DNA of 64,000 bases from Mycolicibacterium arabiense (GTDB taxonomy: Bacteria; Actinomycetota; Actinomycetes; Mycobacteriales; Mycobacteriaceae): NCBI RefSeq assembly GCF_010731815.2, contig NZ_AP022593.1, forward strand, positions 4,278,001 to 4,342,000, given 5' to 3'. The notes below the pieces were generated by a model. The model had not been told where the DNA came from, made no database searches, and saw nothing but the letters and a program-made list of their open reading frames with translations. Positions 19,615-30,125 of this stretch are shown here, in pieces. Positions within the stretch are counted from its first letter, which is position 1, and every line of letters starts with the position of its first letter. The position numbers were made by a program, and so were the translations under genes.

Positions 19615-20808
19615 TCAGCGCATCTCGCCAGCACCGACGTACGGGTAGGGCGACTTGAGCAGGTCGCCCTCGTCGAACCGGGACAGCCGGAAGTCGCTCT
19701 CGGGGATGCGCGGGTCGGCGCTGCGTCCGTCGATCACCAGGTCGGCGACCAGACGCCCGACCGCGGGCGCGATCTTGAAGCCGTGCCCGCTGAATCCCGC
19801 GGCGACGATCAGCCCGTCGATCCCGGTCGCCGAGATGACGGGGTTCCAGTCCGGGGTGACGTCGTAGCAGCCGGCGTAGCTGCTGCTGATCGCCGCGTCG
19901 ACGAGGCCGGGGAAGCGCGTGCCGACCCGGTCGACGACCAGGTCGACGAACGCCTCCGACGCCCGGTTCGGGTAGGCGTCGGGGTCGGCGGTCTCGCAGT
20001 GCGACAGGTCGCTGTTGCCGAACAGCAGGTCGCCGTTGGGTTCGGGCCGGATGTACTGCAGCGAGACCAGGTCGGAGAACACCGGCACGCCGGAGACGTT
20101 CGCGCCGGGCGCGATCATCACGATCTGCTCGCGAACCACCCGGACCGGGACGTCGACGCCGAGGGGTTCCAGGAACGGGCGGGTCCACGCGCCGGTGGCC
20201 ACGACGACCGTGTTCGCCGAGATCTCGCTGCCGTCGCGCAGCCGCACCCCGGTGGCGCGCCCGCCGTCGAGGAGTACCTCGGTCACCTCGGCGCCCTGAC
20301 GGACCCGGGCGCCAGCGGCCCGCGCGGACACTGCGAACGCCTGCGCGGTCTGATAGGCGTCGCCGTAGCCGCCGCGCGCCTCCCACCCGAACGCGCCGAA
20401 CGGCGTCAGGTCGGCGTGCGGCCACATGGCGGCGACCTCGTCGGCGTCGATCTCCTCGGTCTCCACGCCTACCTCGCGCTGGGCGGCGAGGCTCTTGCGC
20501 AGGGCATCGACGTTCTGCTCGCCGACGCCGACGACGTAACCGGTCTGCCGGAAGCCGATGTCAGTCGCCTCATCGCCCAGGAACTGCTGCGGGTCCTCGA
20601 ACACCTCGAGACCGACGACGGCCATCGCCGCGAGCGAGCTGACGCCGTAGTGACACCGCACGATGCCCGACGACTTGCCCGTCATGCCGGAACCGACGGT
20701 GTTGCGCTCGCACACCACGACGTCGGTGACGCCGCGCTGGGTCAGTGCCCATGCGGCCGCGGCACCCTCGAGTCCGCCGCCGACGATGACGACGTCGGCC
20801 GTGTTCAC
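19615..20808 (-). CDS. FAD-dependent amine/amino-acid oxidase (DadA/SoxB-like)
   Basis: Flavoenzyme of 397 residues in the DAO family. The N-terminal Rossmann motif is VVIVGGGLEGAAAAWAL, followed by GSGMTGKSSGIVRCHYG, the stretch typical of sarcosine oxidase beta and N-methylglutamate dehydrogenase subunit A. C-terminal FSGHGFKIAPAVGRLVADLV closes the FAD site. GTG at 20808 overlaps the upstream synthase stop (GTGA). No alpha, gamma or delta sarcosine-oxidase subunit genes are near, so it should act as a single-chain oxidase. Within the cluster the plausible substrate is an N-alkylated glutamate or related secondary amine, giving glutamate and an aldehyde; this is inference. Confidence 0.85.
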   Translation of the reverse strand: MNTADVVIVGGGLEGAAAAWALTQRGVTDVVVCERNTVGSGMTGKSSGIVRCHYGVSSLAAMAVVGLEVFEDPQQFLGDEATDIGFRQTGYVVGVGEQNVDALRKSLAAQREVGVETEEIDADEVAAMWPHADLTPFGAFGWEARGGYGDAYQTAQAFAVSARAAGARVRQGAEVTEVLLDGGRATGVRLRDGSEISANTVVVATGAWTRPFLEPLGVDVPVRVVREQIVMIAPGANVSGVPVFSDLVSLQYIRPEPNGDLLFGNSDLSHCETADPDAYPNRASEAFVDLVVDRVGTRFPGLVDAAISSSYAGCYDVTPDWNPVISATGIDGLIVAAGFSGHGFKIAPAVGRLVADLVIDGRSADPRIPESDFRLSRFDEGDLLKSPYPYVGAGEMR

Positions 20809-22133
20809 GTGCCCGGGATCCAGTTGGTGCCCGCCAACGGGATTCGCGCCATCGCCGCAGCCTCGATGGTGATGGCGACGAGGTCCTCGGGTTCGAGGTG
20901 CCGGACGTGGGCCTTGCCGCACGCCCGCGCGATCGTCTGCGCCTCCATGGTCATGACGCGCAGGTAGTTCGCGAGTCTGCGACCACCCTCGACCGGGTCG
21001 AACCGGGCAGCCAGTTCGGGGTCCTGGGTGCTGATGCCCGCGGGGTCGCGGCCATCCTGGAAGTCGTCGTAGAAACCCGCTGCGCTACCGAGCTTCTCGT
21101 ACTCGGCGGCGTAGCGCGGATGGTTGTCGCCGAGCGCGATCAGCGCGGCAGTGCCGATGGCCACCGCGTCGGCGCCCAGCGCCAGCGCCTTGGCGACGTC
21201 GGCGCCGTTGCGGATGCCGCCCGAGACGATGAGTTGCACGCCGCTGCGGTGCACGCCGAGTTCCTGCAGCGCCTGCACGGCCTGCGGGATGGCCGCCAGC
21301 GTCGGAACGCCGACGTGCTCGATGAACACCTCCTGCGTGGCCGCCGTGCCGCCCTGCATGCCGTCCACCACGACGACGTCGGCGCCCGCGTGCACTGCGA
21401 GCTTCACGTCGTAGTAGGTGCGGGTGGCACCGACCTTGACGTAGATCGGCTTCTCCCAGTCGGTGATCTCCCGCAGCTCATTGATCTTGATGGTCAGGTC
21501 GTCCGGGCCCGTCCAGTCCGGGTGCCTGCACGCCGAGCGCTGGTCGATACCAGCAGGCAGGGTGCGCATGCCCGCGACGCGGTCGGAGATCTTCTGCCCC
21601 AGCAGCATTCCGCCACCGCCCGGCTTGGCGCCCTGGCCGAGGACGACCTCGATCGCGTCGGCCTTGCGCAGGTCGTCGGGGTTCATCCCGTATCGCGACG
21701 GCAGGTACTGGTACACCAGCGCCTTGCTCTGGCCGCGTTCCTCCGGTGTCATGCCGCCGTCGCCGGTGGTCGTCGACGTGCCGACCGCGCTGGCCCCACG
21801 GCCCAGTGCTTCCTTGGCCGGGCCGGACAGCGCGCCGAACGACATGCCGGCGATGGTCACCGGAATGTCGAGGTGCAGCGGATGCTTCGCATGCCGACCG
21901 CCGAGCACCACGTCGGTGTCGCACCGTTCGCGGTATCCCTCGAGCGGGTAGCGGGACATCGACGCGCCGAGGAATAGCAGATCGTCGAAGTGCGGCAGCG
22001 GGCGTTTGGCGCCCCAGCCGCGAATGTCGTAGACGCCGGTGTCGGCAGCCCGCTGGATCGCGGCGATCGTGGCGCGGTCGAACGTGGCCGACTCGCGCAG
22101 ACCGGCACGCGCGCGGTCGTCGGACGTCGTCAT
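20805..22133 (-). CDS. FMN-binding glutamate synthase family protein (GlxD / MgsC-like)
   Basis: Stand-alone synthase domain related to the central FMN part of GltB, 442 residues. Motifs: MSFGALSGPAKEALGRGA, GTSTTTGDGGM, GGGGMLLGQKIS (FMN phosphate region), VDGMQGGTAATQ and SGGIRNGADVAKALALGADAV. In NMG-pathway bacteria the equivalent MgsC forms N-methylglutamate synthase with MgsA and MgsB. In rhizobia the same trio is called GlxBCD. It follows the two other split subunits in an overlapping operon (TGATG at 22131-22135), implying one complex. Ordinary glutamate synthesis cannot be excluded. Confidence 0.85.
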   Translation of the reverse strand: MTTSDDRARAGLRESATFDRATIAAIQRAADTGVYDIRGWGAKRPLPHFDDLLFLGASMSRYPLEGYRERCDTDVVLGGRHAKHPLHLDIPVTIAGMSFGALSGPAKEALGRGASAVGTSTTTGDGGMTPEERGQSKALVYQYLPSRYGMNPDDLRKADAIEVVLGQGAKPGGGGMLLGQKISDRVAGMRTLPAGIDQRSACRHPDWTGPDDLTIKINELREITDWEKPIYVKVGATRTYYDVKLAVHAGADVVVVDGMQGGTAATQEVFIEHVGVPTLAAIPQAVQALQELGVHRSGVQLIVSGGIRNGADVAKALALGADAVAIGTAALIALGDNHPRYAAEYEKLGSAAGFYDDFQDGRDPAGISTQDPELAARFDPVEGGRRLANYLRVMTMEAQTIARACGKAHVRHLEPEDLVAITIEAAAMARIPLAGTNWIPGT

Positions 22134-22816
22134 CAGTAGCTCTCCGAGTTGTCGGCGTGGAAGTGGTACAGCTCGCGCGCCGACCCGTAGCGGGTGTAGG
22201 CCGCGGTGTCGTCGTCGCCGAATCCGGCAGCCTTGAGCAGTCGGCCGAGTTCTTCGTGGTGCTCGCCGCGCATCGGCTTGGCCACGCAGTCGGCGCCCAG
22301 CGACGCGATGCCGCCACGTACGTAGAGCCTGGCCTCGTAGATCGAGTCACCGAGCGCTTCACCGGCACTGCCCCGCACCACCAGCGTGCCCGCCTGAGCC
22401 ATGAATGCGCTCATGTGGCCGATGTCGCCGCCGACGACGATGTCCACGCCCTTCATCGAGATGCCGCACCGCGCAGCGGCATTGCCCTCGATGACGAGCA
22501 GGCCGCCGTGTGCGGTCGCACCCGCCGACTGCGAGGCGTTGCCCCTGACCCACACGACACCGCTCATCATGTTCTCGGCGACACCGGTACCCGCGTTGCC
22601 GTCGACGACGATCTCCGCCTGCTGATTCATGCCGCCCGCGTAGTAGCCGACGTGGCCGGCGACGGTGACCTTGACCGGTGCGTTGAGCCCGACCGCCACG
22701 TTGTGTGCGCCTGCGGGGTTCTCGATGACGAACTCGCCACGCAGGTCGTCGGCGTGCAGTGCCGAGTTGATCTCGCGCAGTGGGGTTTCGGCGAGATCCA
22801 TGATCAACGCGTCCAC
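22133..22816 (-). CDS. GXGXG-domain glutamate synthase subunit (GlxC / MgsB-like)
   Basis: A 227-residue protein made of the C-terminal right-handed beta-helix domain of glutamate synthase alpha subunits. Repeated G-x-x-G turns run throughout (NVAVGLNAPVKVTVAGHVGY, GNAGTGVAENMMSG, GNAAARCGISMKG, GGDIGHMSAFMAQAG). In GltB this domain links the amidotransferase and synthase domains; here it is a separate gene between genes for exactly those two domains. GTG at 22816 overlaps the preceding gene by 13 bp. An ATG at 22801 (MDLAETPL) is an equally plausible start, with a 2-base gap. Confidence 0.83.
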   Translation of the reverse strand: MDALIMDLAETPLREINSALHADDLRGEFVIENPAGAHNVAVGLNAPVKVTVAGHVGYYAGGMNQQAEIVVDGNAGTGVAENMMSGVVWVRGNASQSAGATAHGGLLVIEGNAAARCGISMKGVDIVVGGDIGHMSAFMAQAGTLVVRGSAGEALGDSIYEARLYVRGGIASLGADCVAKPMRGEHHEELGRLLKAAGFGDDDTAAYTRYGSARELYHFHADNSESY

Positions 22817-23700
22817 GCGTACACCACCTCGGGCTCGGGCTCCCAGATCTTTGCGCGCTGCACTCCTGGCAGGCCCGACAGCGCGCGGTACTCGCTGGCC
22901 ATCGCGACCCAGTCGTCGGTCTCGGCGATGACCGCGGGCTTGCAGGCGATGGCGTCGCGGACCACGGCGAACGAGTCACGGTTGGACACCAGCAGCGTGT
23001 AGAAGCCGTCGAACGTCGCGCACAGCTCCTTCAACGCGGTCTGCACGTCGCGGCCCGCGGCGAGCTGCTGGGCGACGAACCGCGCGCCGACCTCGGTGTC
23101 GTTCTCGCTGTCGAAGTGCACACCCGCAGCGCGCAATTCGCGTCGGATCGTGGCGTGGTTGGCGAACGAGCCGTTGTGCACCAGACACTGATCCGGTCCG
23201 ACGGCATAGGGGTGCGCACCCGACGGGGTCACCGCCGACTCCGTGGCCATCCGGGTGTGTCCGACGCCCTGCCAGCCCTGCGCCGTCGCCAGGCCCCAGG
23301 CGTTGGCTAGCGTCCTGGGATCACCGACGCCCTTGAGCACGGCGAGGTCGTTGCCGAACCCCGCGATCAGCGCCTCCGGGTAGGTGGCGGCGACGGCGGT
23401 CTGCAGCGCCTGCGGGGTGGTGTCCGCGGTGACGAGGTACGTGGCGTCGAGCACCGACACCATCGCGGGCGTGCCGAGCGCTCCGCCTACCGCGGTCCCG
23501 ACGGTCTCGGGGGCATCGGTGAGTTCGAGTACCGAGACGCACGCCGTTCCGGGCGGCGTCCAGGTGGGGTCGCCATAGACGGCCACGCCCGCGGAGTCGC
23601 TGCCGCGGTCGGCCATCTCGCAGAGCATTCCGGTGAGCAGCTCGCCGAGGCGAGGGTGGAAATCCGGGTTGCGCAGATGCAACCCGACGATGCCGCACAT
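22804..23700 (-). CDS. Class II glutamine amidotransferase (GlxB / MgsA-like)
   Basis: Glutamine-hydrolysing domain of a split glutamate synthase, 298 residues. The start at MCGIVGLHL (ATG 23700) is fixed by the nucleophile Cys2 that must follow the initiator Met. Other Ntn-amidotransferase marks: RGSDSAG, GHTRMATES, HNGSFANH and DTEVGARFVAQQL. In the MgsABC enzyme this subunit would transfer the gamma-glutamyl nitrogen or amine to the synthase. It starts 75 bp after the glutamine synthetase-like gene, with a 51-bp palindrome in the gap. Confidence 0.87.
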   Translation of the reverse strand: MCGIVGLHLRNPDFHPRLGELLTGMLCEMADRGSDSAGVAVYGDPTWTPPGTACVSVLELTDAPETVGTAVGGALGTPAMVSVLDATYLVTADTTPQALQTAVAATYPEALIAGFGNDLAVLKGVGDPRTLANAWGLATAQGWQGVGHTRMATESAVTPSGAHPYAVGPDQCLVHNGSFANHATIRRELRAAGVHFDSENDTEVGARFVAQQLAAGRDVQTALKELCATFDGFYTLLVSNRDSFAVVRDAIACKPAVIAETDDWVAMASEYRALSGLPGVQRAKIWEPEPEVVYAWTR

Positions 23701-23725
23701 GGGGTGTTGTCCTCTCGTAACGGGT

Positions 23726-23776
23726 GATTCGTGCACGTTCAGTTGCGCTCAGCGCGCCTCTTCGTGCACGAATCGC
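23726..23776. repeat. 51-bp palindromic element (GATTCGTGCACG family)
   Basis: Perfect 12-bp inverted repeat GATTCGTGCACG / CGTGCACGAATC separated by 25 bp. Its outer end touches the stop codon of the glutamine synthetase-like gene. The element at 45539-45589 is a near copy, including GTTGCG and GCGCGCC in the loop. It has terminator-like pairing but no T-run. Confidence 0.8.
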
Positions 23777-25092
23777 TAGAAGGCGGTGAGGTACTGCTCG
23801 ACCTCCCACGGGCTGACGGTGCTGTGGTAGGTGAAGAACTCCTCGCGCTTGAGGCCGGCGAAGTACTCGCACACCCCGCCGCCCGTGGCGTCGAGTACGC
23901 CCGCGACGACGGGGTCGGCCTGCAGGTCCTCGACGGCGTGCAGCAGCGTGGGTGGCAGCGTCCGGGCGGACCCTGCGCCGAGTGCGCCGGGGTCGAGGCT
24001 GCGCTTGATGCCGTCGATGCCCGCACCGAGTGCGGCCGCAATGGCGAGATACGGGTTGGCGGAACCGTCACCGCCGCGCAGTTCCACCCGCTGGTCGTCC
24101 GGGACGCGGACGTAGTGCGTGCGGTCGTTGCCGCCGTAGGTCGGCGTCCTGGGCGCCCACGATGCACCCGAGGCAGTGGTGACCGCGCCGGTTCGCTTGT
24201 AGGAGTTGACCGTCGGGGCGATCACGGCCTGCAGCGCGCAGGCGTGGTCGAGGATCCCGCCGATGAACGCATAGGCGGTGTCCGAGAGTCCGAGGCCACG
24301 TGAGTCGGGGACGTCCGGACCGGCAGGAAACACCGGAGCACCGGCACTGGTCAACGAGAGATGCAGGTGCAGGCCACTTCCCGTGCGATCGGCGAACGGC
24401 TTCGGCATGAACGTGGCGATCATGCCGCGCTCGGCGGCGATCATTGACAGCAGATAGCGCAGGGTGACGACGCGGTCGGCGGTGGTGAGCGCGTCGGCGA
24501 ACTGGAAGTTCTGCTCGAACTGTCCGTTGCCGTCCTCGTGGTCGTTGGCGTAATTCGACCAGCCGAGGGTGTTCATCGCCGTGGAGATCGTCGTCAGGTG
24601 GTCGTACATGCGGGTGACCCCGCGGGCGTCGTAGCACGGCTGATCGGCGGTGTCGTCGGCGTCGGCGGTGGCCAGCTCGCCGCGGGCATCGCGCCGCAGC
24701 AGGAAGTACTCGACCTCGGCACCCACCCACGGCTCGAAGCCGGCGTCGCCTGCGCGGGCGATCAGTGACTTGAGGATGTTGCGTGGCGCGTACGGCCACG
24801 GCTTGCCCTCGACGTGCGGGTTGCAGTGCACGATCGCGAGGCCGTCCTTGATGAACGGGATGGGGGTGAACGACTCCGGGTCCGGCATCGCGACCAGGTC
24901 GGGGTCCTTGGGCTCCTGGCCCATCGCGCCGACGGCATATCCGGCGAAGCCGACGCCGTCGGTGGCCAGCATGTCGATGGCCTCGACGGGAACCAGCTTG
25001 GCACACGGCTTTCCGCGCAGGTCGACGAACAGTGCGAGGATGAACTTGGTGCCCGCCTCTTCGGCGCGCTCAGCGAGGGTCCCGTTGGTCAT
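23776..25092 (-). CDS. glnT: Type III glutamine synthetase-like enzyme (GlnT) / gamma-glutamylmethylamide synthetase-like
   Basis: ATP-dependent ligase of the glutamine synthetase fold, 438 residues, close to the ~440 of GlnT and GMAS and shorter than GlnA-I (about 475). Metal ligands: GAEVEYFLL, DHEDGNGQFEQNF. The ATP/glutamate site is GSGLHLHLS, with NSYKR and ELRGGDGSANPYLAIAAAL. It could join ammonia or an alkylamine to glutamate. The MgsABC-like genes and oxidase downstream favour the gamma-glutamylalkylamide reading, while the name glnT is used for homologues in rhizobia. Transcribed separately from amtB (terminator between them). The ATG at 25092 follows a TTGACATGAGAC stretch. Confidence 0.83.
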   Translation of the reverse strand: MTNGTLAERAEEAGTKFILALFVDLRGKPCAKLVPVEAIDMLATDGVGFAGYAVGAMGQEPKDPDLVAMPDPESFTPIPFIKDGLAIVHCNPHVEGKPWPYAPRNILKSLIARAGDAGFEPWVGAEVEYFLLRRDARGELATADADDTADQPCYDARGVTRMYDHLTTISTAMNTLGWSNYANDHEDGNGQFEQNFQFADALTTADRVVTLRYLLSMIAAERGMIATFMPKPFADRTGSGLHLHLSLTSAGAPVFPAGPDVPDSRGLGLSDTAYAFIGGILDHACALQAVIAPTVNSYKRTGAVTTASGASWAPRTPTYGGNDRTHYVRVPDDQRVELRGGDGSANPYLAIAAALGAGIDGIKRSLDPGALGAGSARTLPPTLLHAVEDLQADPVVAGVLDATGGGVCEYFAGLKREEFFTYHSTVSPWEVEQYLTAF

Positions 25093-25158
25093 GTCAGCCC
25101 TTGTCTCATGTCAAGAATCAAAGTATCAGGAGAGGAAACGTTGCGCAGCGCGAAGAAA

Positions 25159-25199
25159 CCCCGGTCGGCGCGCACCCGAATGCGTGCGCGCCGCCGGGG
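25159..25199 (-). terminator. Probable intrinsic terminator after amtB
   Basis: GC-rich hairpin CCCCGG-T-CGGCGCGCAC pairing with GTGCGCGCCGCCGGGG, with one bulged T on the plus strand. It begins 7 bp after the amtB stop and is followed on the minus strand by GTTTCTTC. It would separate amtB transcripts from glnT. Confidence 0.65.
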
Positions 25200-25205
25200 C
25201 ATCGG

Positions 25206-26468
25206 CTAGCTGGCGGCCATGTCGTAGGACGAGTCCCGGTGGAACTTGGCGTCGATGCCGGCTTCCTCGTCCTCGGGAGCGACGCGGATGCCGATCGTCT
25301 TCTTGATGGCGAAGGCGATCGCGAACGCGACCACGAACGAGTACGCCATCACGGCGAACGCGGCCACGGCCTGCTTCCACAGCTGCTCGACCCCGCCGCC
25401 GTAGAACAGGCCGTTGGTGGCGTTGGGCATGCTCTCGCTGGCGAAGAAGCCGATCAACAGGGTGCCCACCACGCCGCCGACGAGGTGGACGCCGACCACG
25501 TCGAGCGAGTCGTCGTAGCCGAACTTCGACTTCAGGCCCACGGCGTAGACGCAGATCGCCCCGGCGATCGCGCCGACGAAGATGGCGCCCACGGGGGTGA
25601 CGGCACCACAGGCGGGGGTGATGGCGACCAGGCCGGTGATGGCACCGGATGCCGCGCCGACGCCCGTGACGTGGCCGTCCTTGATCTTCTCCACGGCCAA
25701 CCACGCGAGGGTGGCAGCGCAGGTGGCGACGAAGGTGGTGACCATGACGATGGCGGCCGAGTTGCCCGCGGCCAGGGCCGATCCGCCGTTGAACGCGTAC
25801 CAGCCGGCCCACAGCAGGCCCGCGCCGAGCAGCGTCAGCGGGACGTTGTGCGGCTTGCGCAGCTGGCCGAACATGGCGGACTTGCCGAGCACGATCGCGA
25901 CGGCCAGCGCAGCGGCGCCCGCGTTGATGTGGACGGCCGTGCCGCCCGCGAAGTCGATGGCCTTGAGGCTGTTGGCGATCCAGCCACCGACGGAGTCCTC
26001 GGTGACGACGCCGTCGAACGCGAACACCCAGTGCGCGACGGGGAAGTAGACCAGCACCGCCCACACGGTGGCGAAGAGCATCCAGGCGCCGAACTTCATG
26101 CGGTCGGCGACCGCACCGGAGATCAGGGCGACGGTGATCGCGGCGAACAGGGCCTGGAACAGTGCGAACAAGCTGACCGGCAGCCCGGAGATCGTCGTCT
26201 GCGTCTCGAGCAGGTCCTTCATGCCGGCGAATTCGGTGAAGCTACCGACGAAGCCGCCGTACGAGGTGCCGAACACCATAGAGAAGCCGAAGAGCACCCA
26301 GAGCACGCCGACGACGGCGACCGCTCCGAACGTCATCATCATCATGTTGGTCGAACTCTTGACCGAGACCATGCCGCCGTAGAACAGCGCAAGGCCCGGG
26401 ATCATGAGCGTGAGCCCGATGATGCAACACAGCATGAAAGCCGTGGTGCCCGTGTCCACTACGTCCAT
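25206..26468 (-). CDS. amtB: Ammonium transporter Amt/AmtB
   Basis: Membrane channel/transporter for ammonium (and methylammonium), 420 residues with 11 expected helices. The twin histidines of the pore are H180 (GGTAVHINAGAAALA) and H328 (VVGVHLVGGVVGTLLIG). AFNGGSALAAGNSAA and ITGLVAITPACG are family signatures. The ATG at 26468 (MDVVDTGTTAF) with GGAG upstream is preferred over an earlier frame start. It stands at the head of the amine/glutamate cluster, fitting uptake of the nitrogen source. No glnK or glnD follows it here. Upstream lies a GTAAC...GTTAC palindrome. Confidence 0.93.
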   Translation of the reverse strand: MDVVDTGTTAFMLCCIIGLTLMIPGLALFYGGMVSVKSSTNMMMMTFGAVAVVGVLWVLFGFSMVFGTSYGGFVGSFTEFAGMKDLLETQTTISGLPVSLFALFQALFAAITVALISGAVADRMKFGAWMLFATVWAVLVYFPVAHWVFAFDGVVTEDSVGGWIANSLKAIDFAGGTAVHINAGAAALAVAIVLGKSAMFGQLRKPHNVPLTLLGAGLLWAGWYAFNGGSALAAGNSAAIVMVTTFVATCAATLAWLAVEKIKDGHVTGVGAASGAITGLVAITPACGAVTPVGAIFVGAIAGAICVYAVGLKSKFGYDDSLDVVGVHLVGGVVGTLLIGFFASESMPNATNGLFYGGGVEQLWKQAVAAFAVMAYSFVVAFAIAFAIKKTIGIRVAPEDEEAGIDAKFHRDSSYDMAAS

Positions 26469-26536
26469 CGAGAAACTCCGTCCATCGTGATGATTCCCCT
26501 CGGTGAGGCGGCCGATCAGTAGGCCGTTCACTGGCA

Positions 26537-26556
26537 GTAACCGTTGTTTCTGTTAC
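26537..26556 (-). promoter_or_regulatory. Palindrome upstream of amtB (nitrogen-regulator candidate)
   Basis: GTAAC-n10-GTTAC, 69 bp upstream of the amtB start. amtB genes in mycobacteria are usually GlnR targets. The GTnAC half-sites fit, but the spacing differs from the usual GTnAC-n6-GaAAC arrangement, so assignment to GlnR is tentative. Confidence 0.35.
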
Positions 26557-26644
26557 ACGGAAAGTCTTCTGGTGTTGCGAGCACGTAACGACAGTGCGGC
26601 GGCAGGAAATTGACAGGCGATCTGGGACGCCTAGAGTGCCGACG

Positions 26645-27097
26645 GTGAACCTGGATCGGCGATGGTGGATCGCAATCGGCGTCGTGGTGGTTGCCCTGAT
26701 CGCCCTGGTGGTGTCACGGACGTTCTTCTCGGGACCGTCCGAGGAGTGCCGTCCGGTTGCCGACCTGCTGGCGTTCAACGCGGAGCAGACCGAGCGGATC
26801 ACGTCGCGGCTGTCGGAGAACGAGGGCCTGCCGACCGCGACCGACGACATCGCCTACCAGGCGTGGGCGGACGGGCTGGCCGAGCGGGCGCAGCGGGTCA
26901 CCTCGCCCGAGCTGGCGAAGACCAGCACCGACCTCGCGATCCTCGCCGACGAATTCGTCCGCGGACTGCCCGAGCTGCGGGCCAAGGCCGAGTCGCAGGC
27001 ACCCGGCGCGCCCACGCCGCCGGAGATGTATCAGATGGAGGCGACCAACGCCCGGGTCTCCGACAAGCTCGCGGAGCTGTCGGCCGCCTGCTCCTGA
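26645..27097 (+). CDS. Membrane-anchored hypothetical protein
   Basis: A 150-residue protein with one N-terminal membrane helix (WWIAIGVVVVALIALVV) after a short basic start, then a helical extracytoplasmic domain with cysteines at each end (EECRPV and AACS). The GTG at 26645 (MNLDRRWW) places the helix directly after the start; a longer frame from 26594 would add 17 residues over the amtB promoter. Not recognised. Divergent from amtB, convergent with the nitroreductase gene (4 bp between stops). Confidence 0.65.
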   Translation: MNLDRRWWIAIGVVVVALIALVVSRTFFSGPSEECRPVADLLAFNAEQTERITSRLSENEGLPTATDDIAYQAWADGLAERAQRVTSPELAKTSTDLAILADEFVRGLPELRAKAESQAPGAPTPPEMYQMEATNARVSDKLAELSAACS

Positions 27098-27101
27098 CCG
27101 G

Positions 27102-27704
27102 TCACAGGACGACCGCGCTGCCCCACGTGCCCGAGAAGGCGATCTGCTCGAGAGATAGCCGTTCGCGCGGTTGCGAGTCCCGCTCGACGACCTTGGGCTC
27201 AGCCGTCGCGTAGTCGCCCAGCGAGCCAACCGCGACGACCGCGAGCGGGCGGACTCCGGCGGGTACTGCGAAGGCCGCGCTTGCCGCGTCGGCGTCGAAG
27301 CCGGCCATCGGGTGTGCGACCAACCCGCGGGACACGGCCTCGGCGGTGAGGTTGGCGATCGCCGCCCCGGCGTCGACCGCGGCGTACAGCGCGGTCTTCT
27401 CGTCGTCGCCCTCGTCGGCGCAGACCAGGATCAGCAGGCCCGCGGCGTGGGCGTAGGAGTTCCCGCGCTTGAGCGTCGCTGCCAAGGCGCCGAACGTGTC
27501 GTCGCCGCGCAGCCCCACCACGAAGCGGACCGGCTGCCGGTGGCCCCACGTCGCCGACCAACGGGCAGCCTCGAGCAGCGCGGTCACCTCGACCGTGGAC
27601 ACGGTCGCGTCGGCGTCGAAGGCCCGCGGGCTCCAGCGGTCGGCGAGTTCCCGGTGGATCGGCACCCGCGTCCGGGCAGTCCGGTCGGCGGGGCGCGCAG
27701 TCAC
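27102..27704 (-). CDS. Nitroreductase family protein
   Basis: FMN-dependent oxidoreductase of the nitroreductase fold, 200 residues. RWSPRAFDADATVS near the N-terminus is the family's FMN-binding arginine motif (R-S/W-x-R-x-F). AARWSATWGHRQPVRFVV, GAAIANLTAEAVSRGL and VRPLAVVAVGSLGD follow in the expected order. The physiological substrate is not predictable. GTG start at 27704. Single gene between a hypothetical membrane protein and ask. Confidence 0.82.
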   Translation of the reverse strand: MTARPADRTARTRVPIHRELADRWSPRAFDADATVSTVEVTALLEAARWSATWGHRQPVRFVVGLRGDDTFGALAATLKRGNSYAHAAGLLILVCADEGDDEKTALYAAVDAGAAIANLTAEAVSRGLVAHPMAGFDADAASAAFAVPAGVRPLAVVAVGSLGDYATAEPKVVERDSQPRERLSLEQIAFSGTWGSAVVL

Positions 27705-27815
27705 GGTGATTCACGCTACCCGCGGGGGAGCCCGGCCGGCTGTGGAGGAAAACCGGATGCCATTACCCCTTATCCTTGACGGGAAACTCGGTAGGGACCC
27801 AGGGAAGGCTCGATA

Positions 27816-30115
<2,300 letters not shown>

Positions 30116-30125
30116 GCTGCGCCGA

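Noticed and set aside
19592-20425. Fusion-like frame joining the XRE regulator to sequence upstream
   Set aside because: The upstream part is an off-frame reading of the FAD oxidase gene; the regulator has its own GTG and ribosome-binding site at 19591.
26500-26600. Canonical GlnR box
   Set aside because: GTAAC and GTTAC half-sites exist but no GTnAC-n6-GaAAC spacing was found on either strand.
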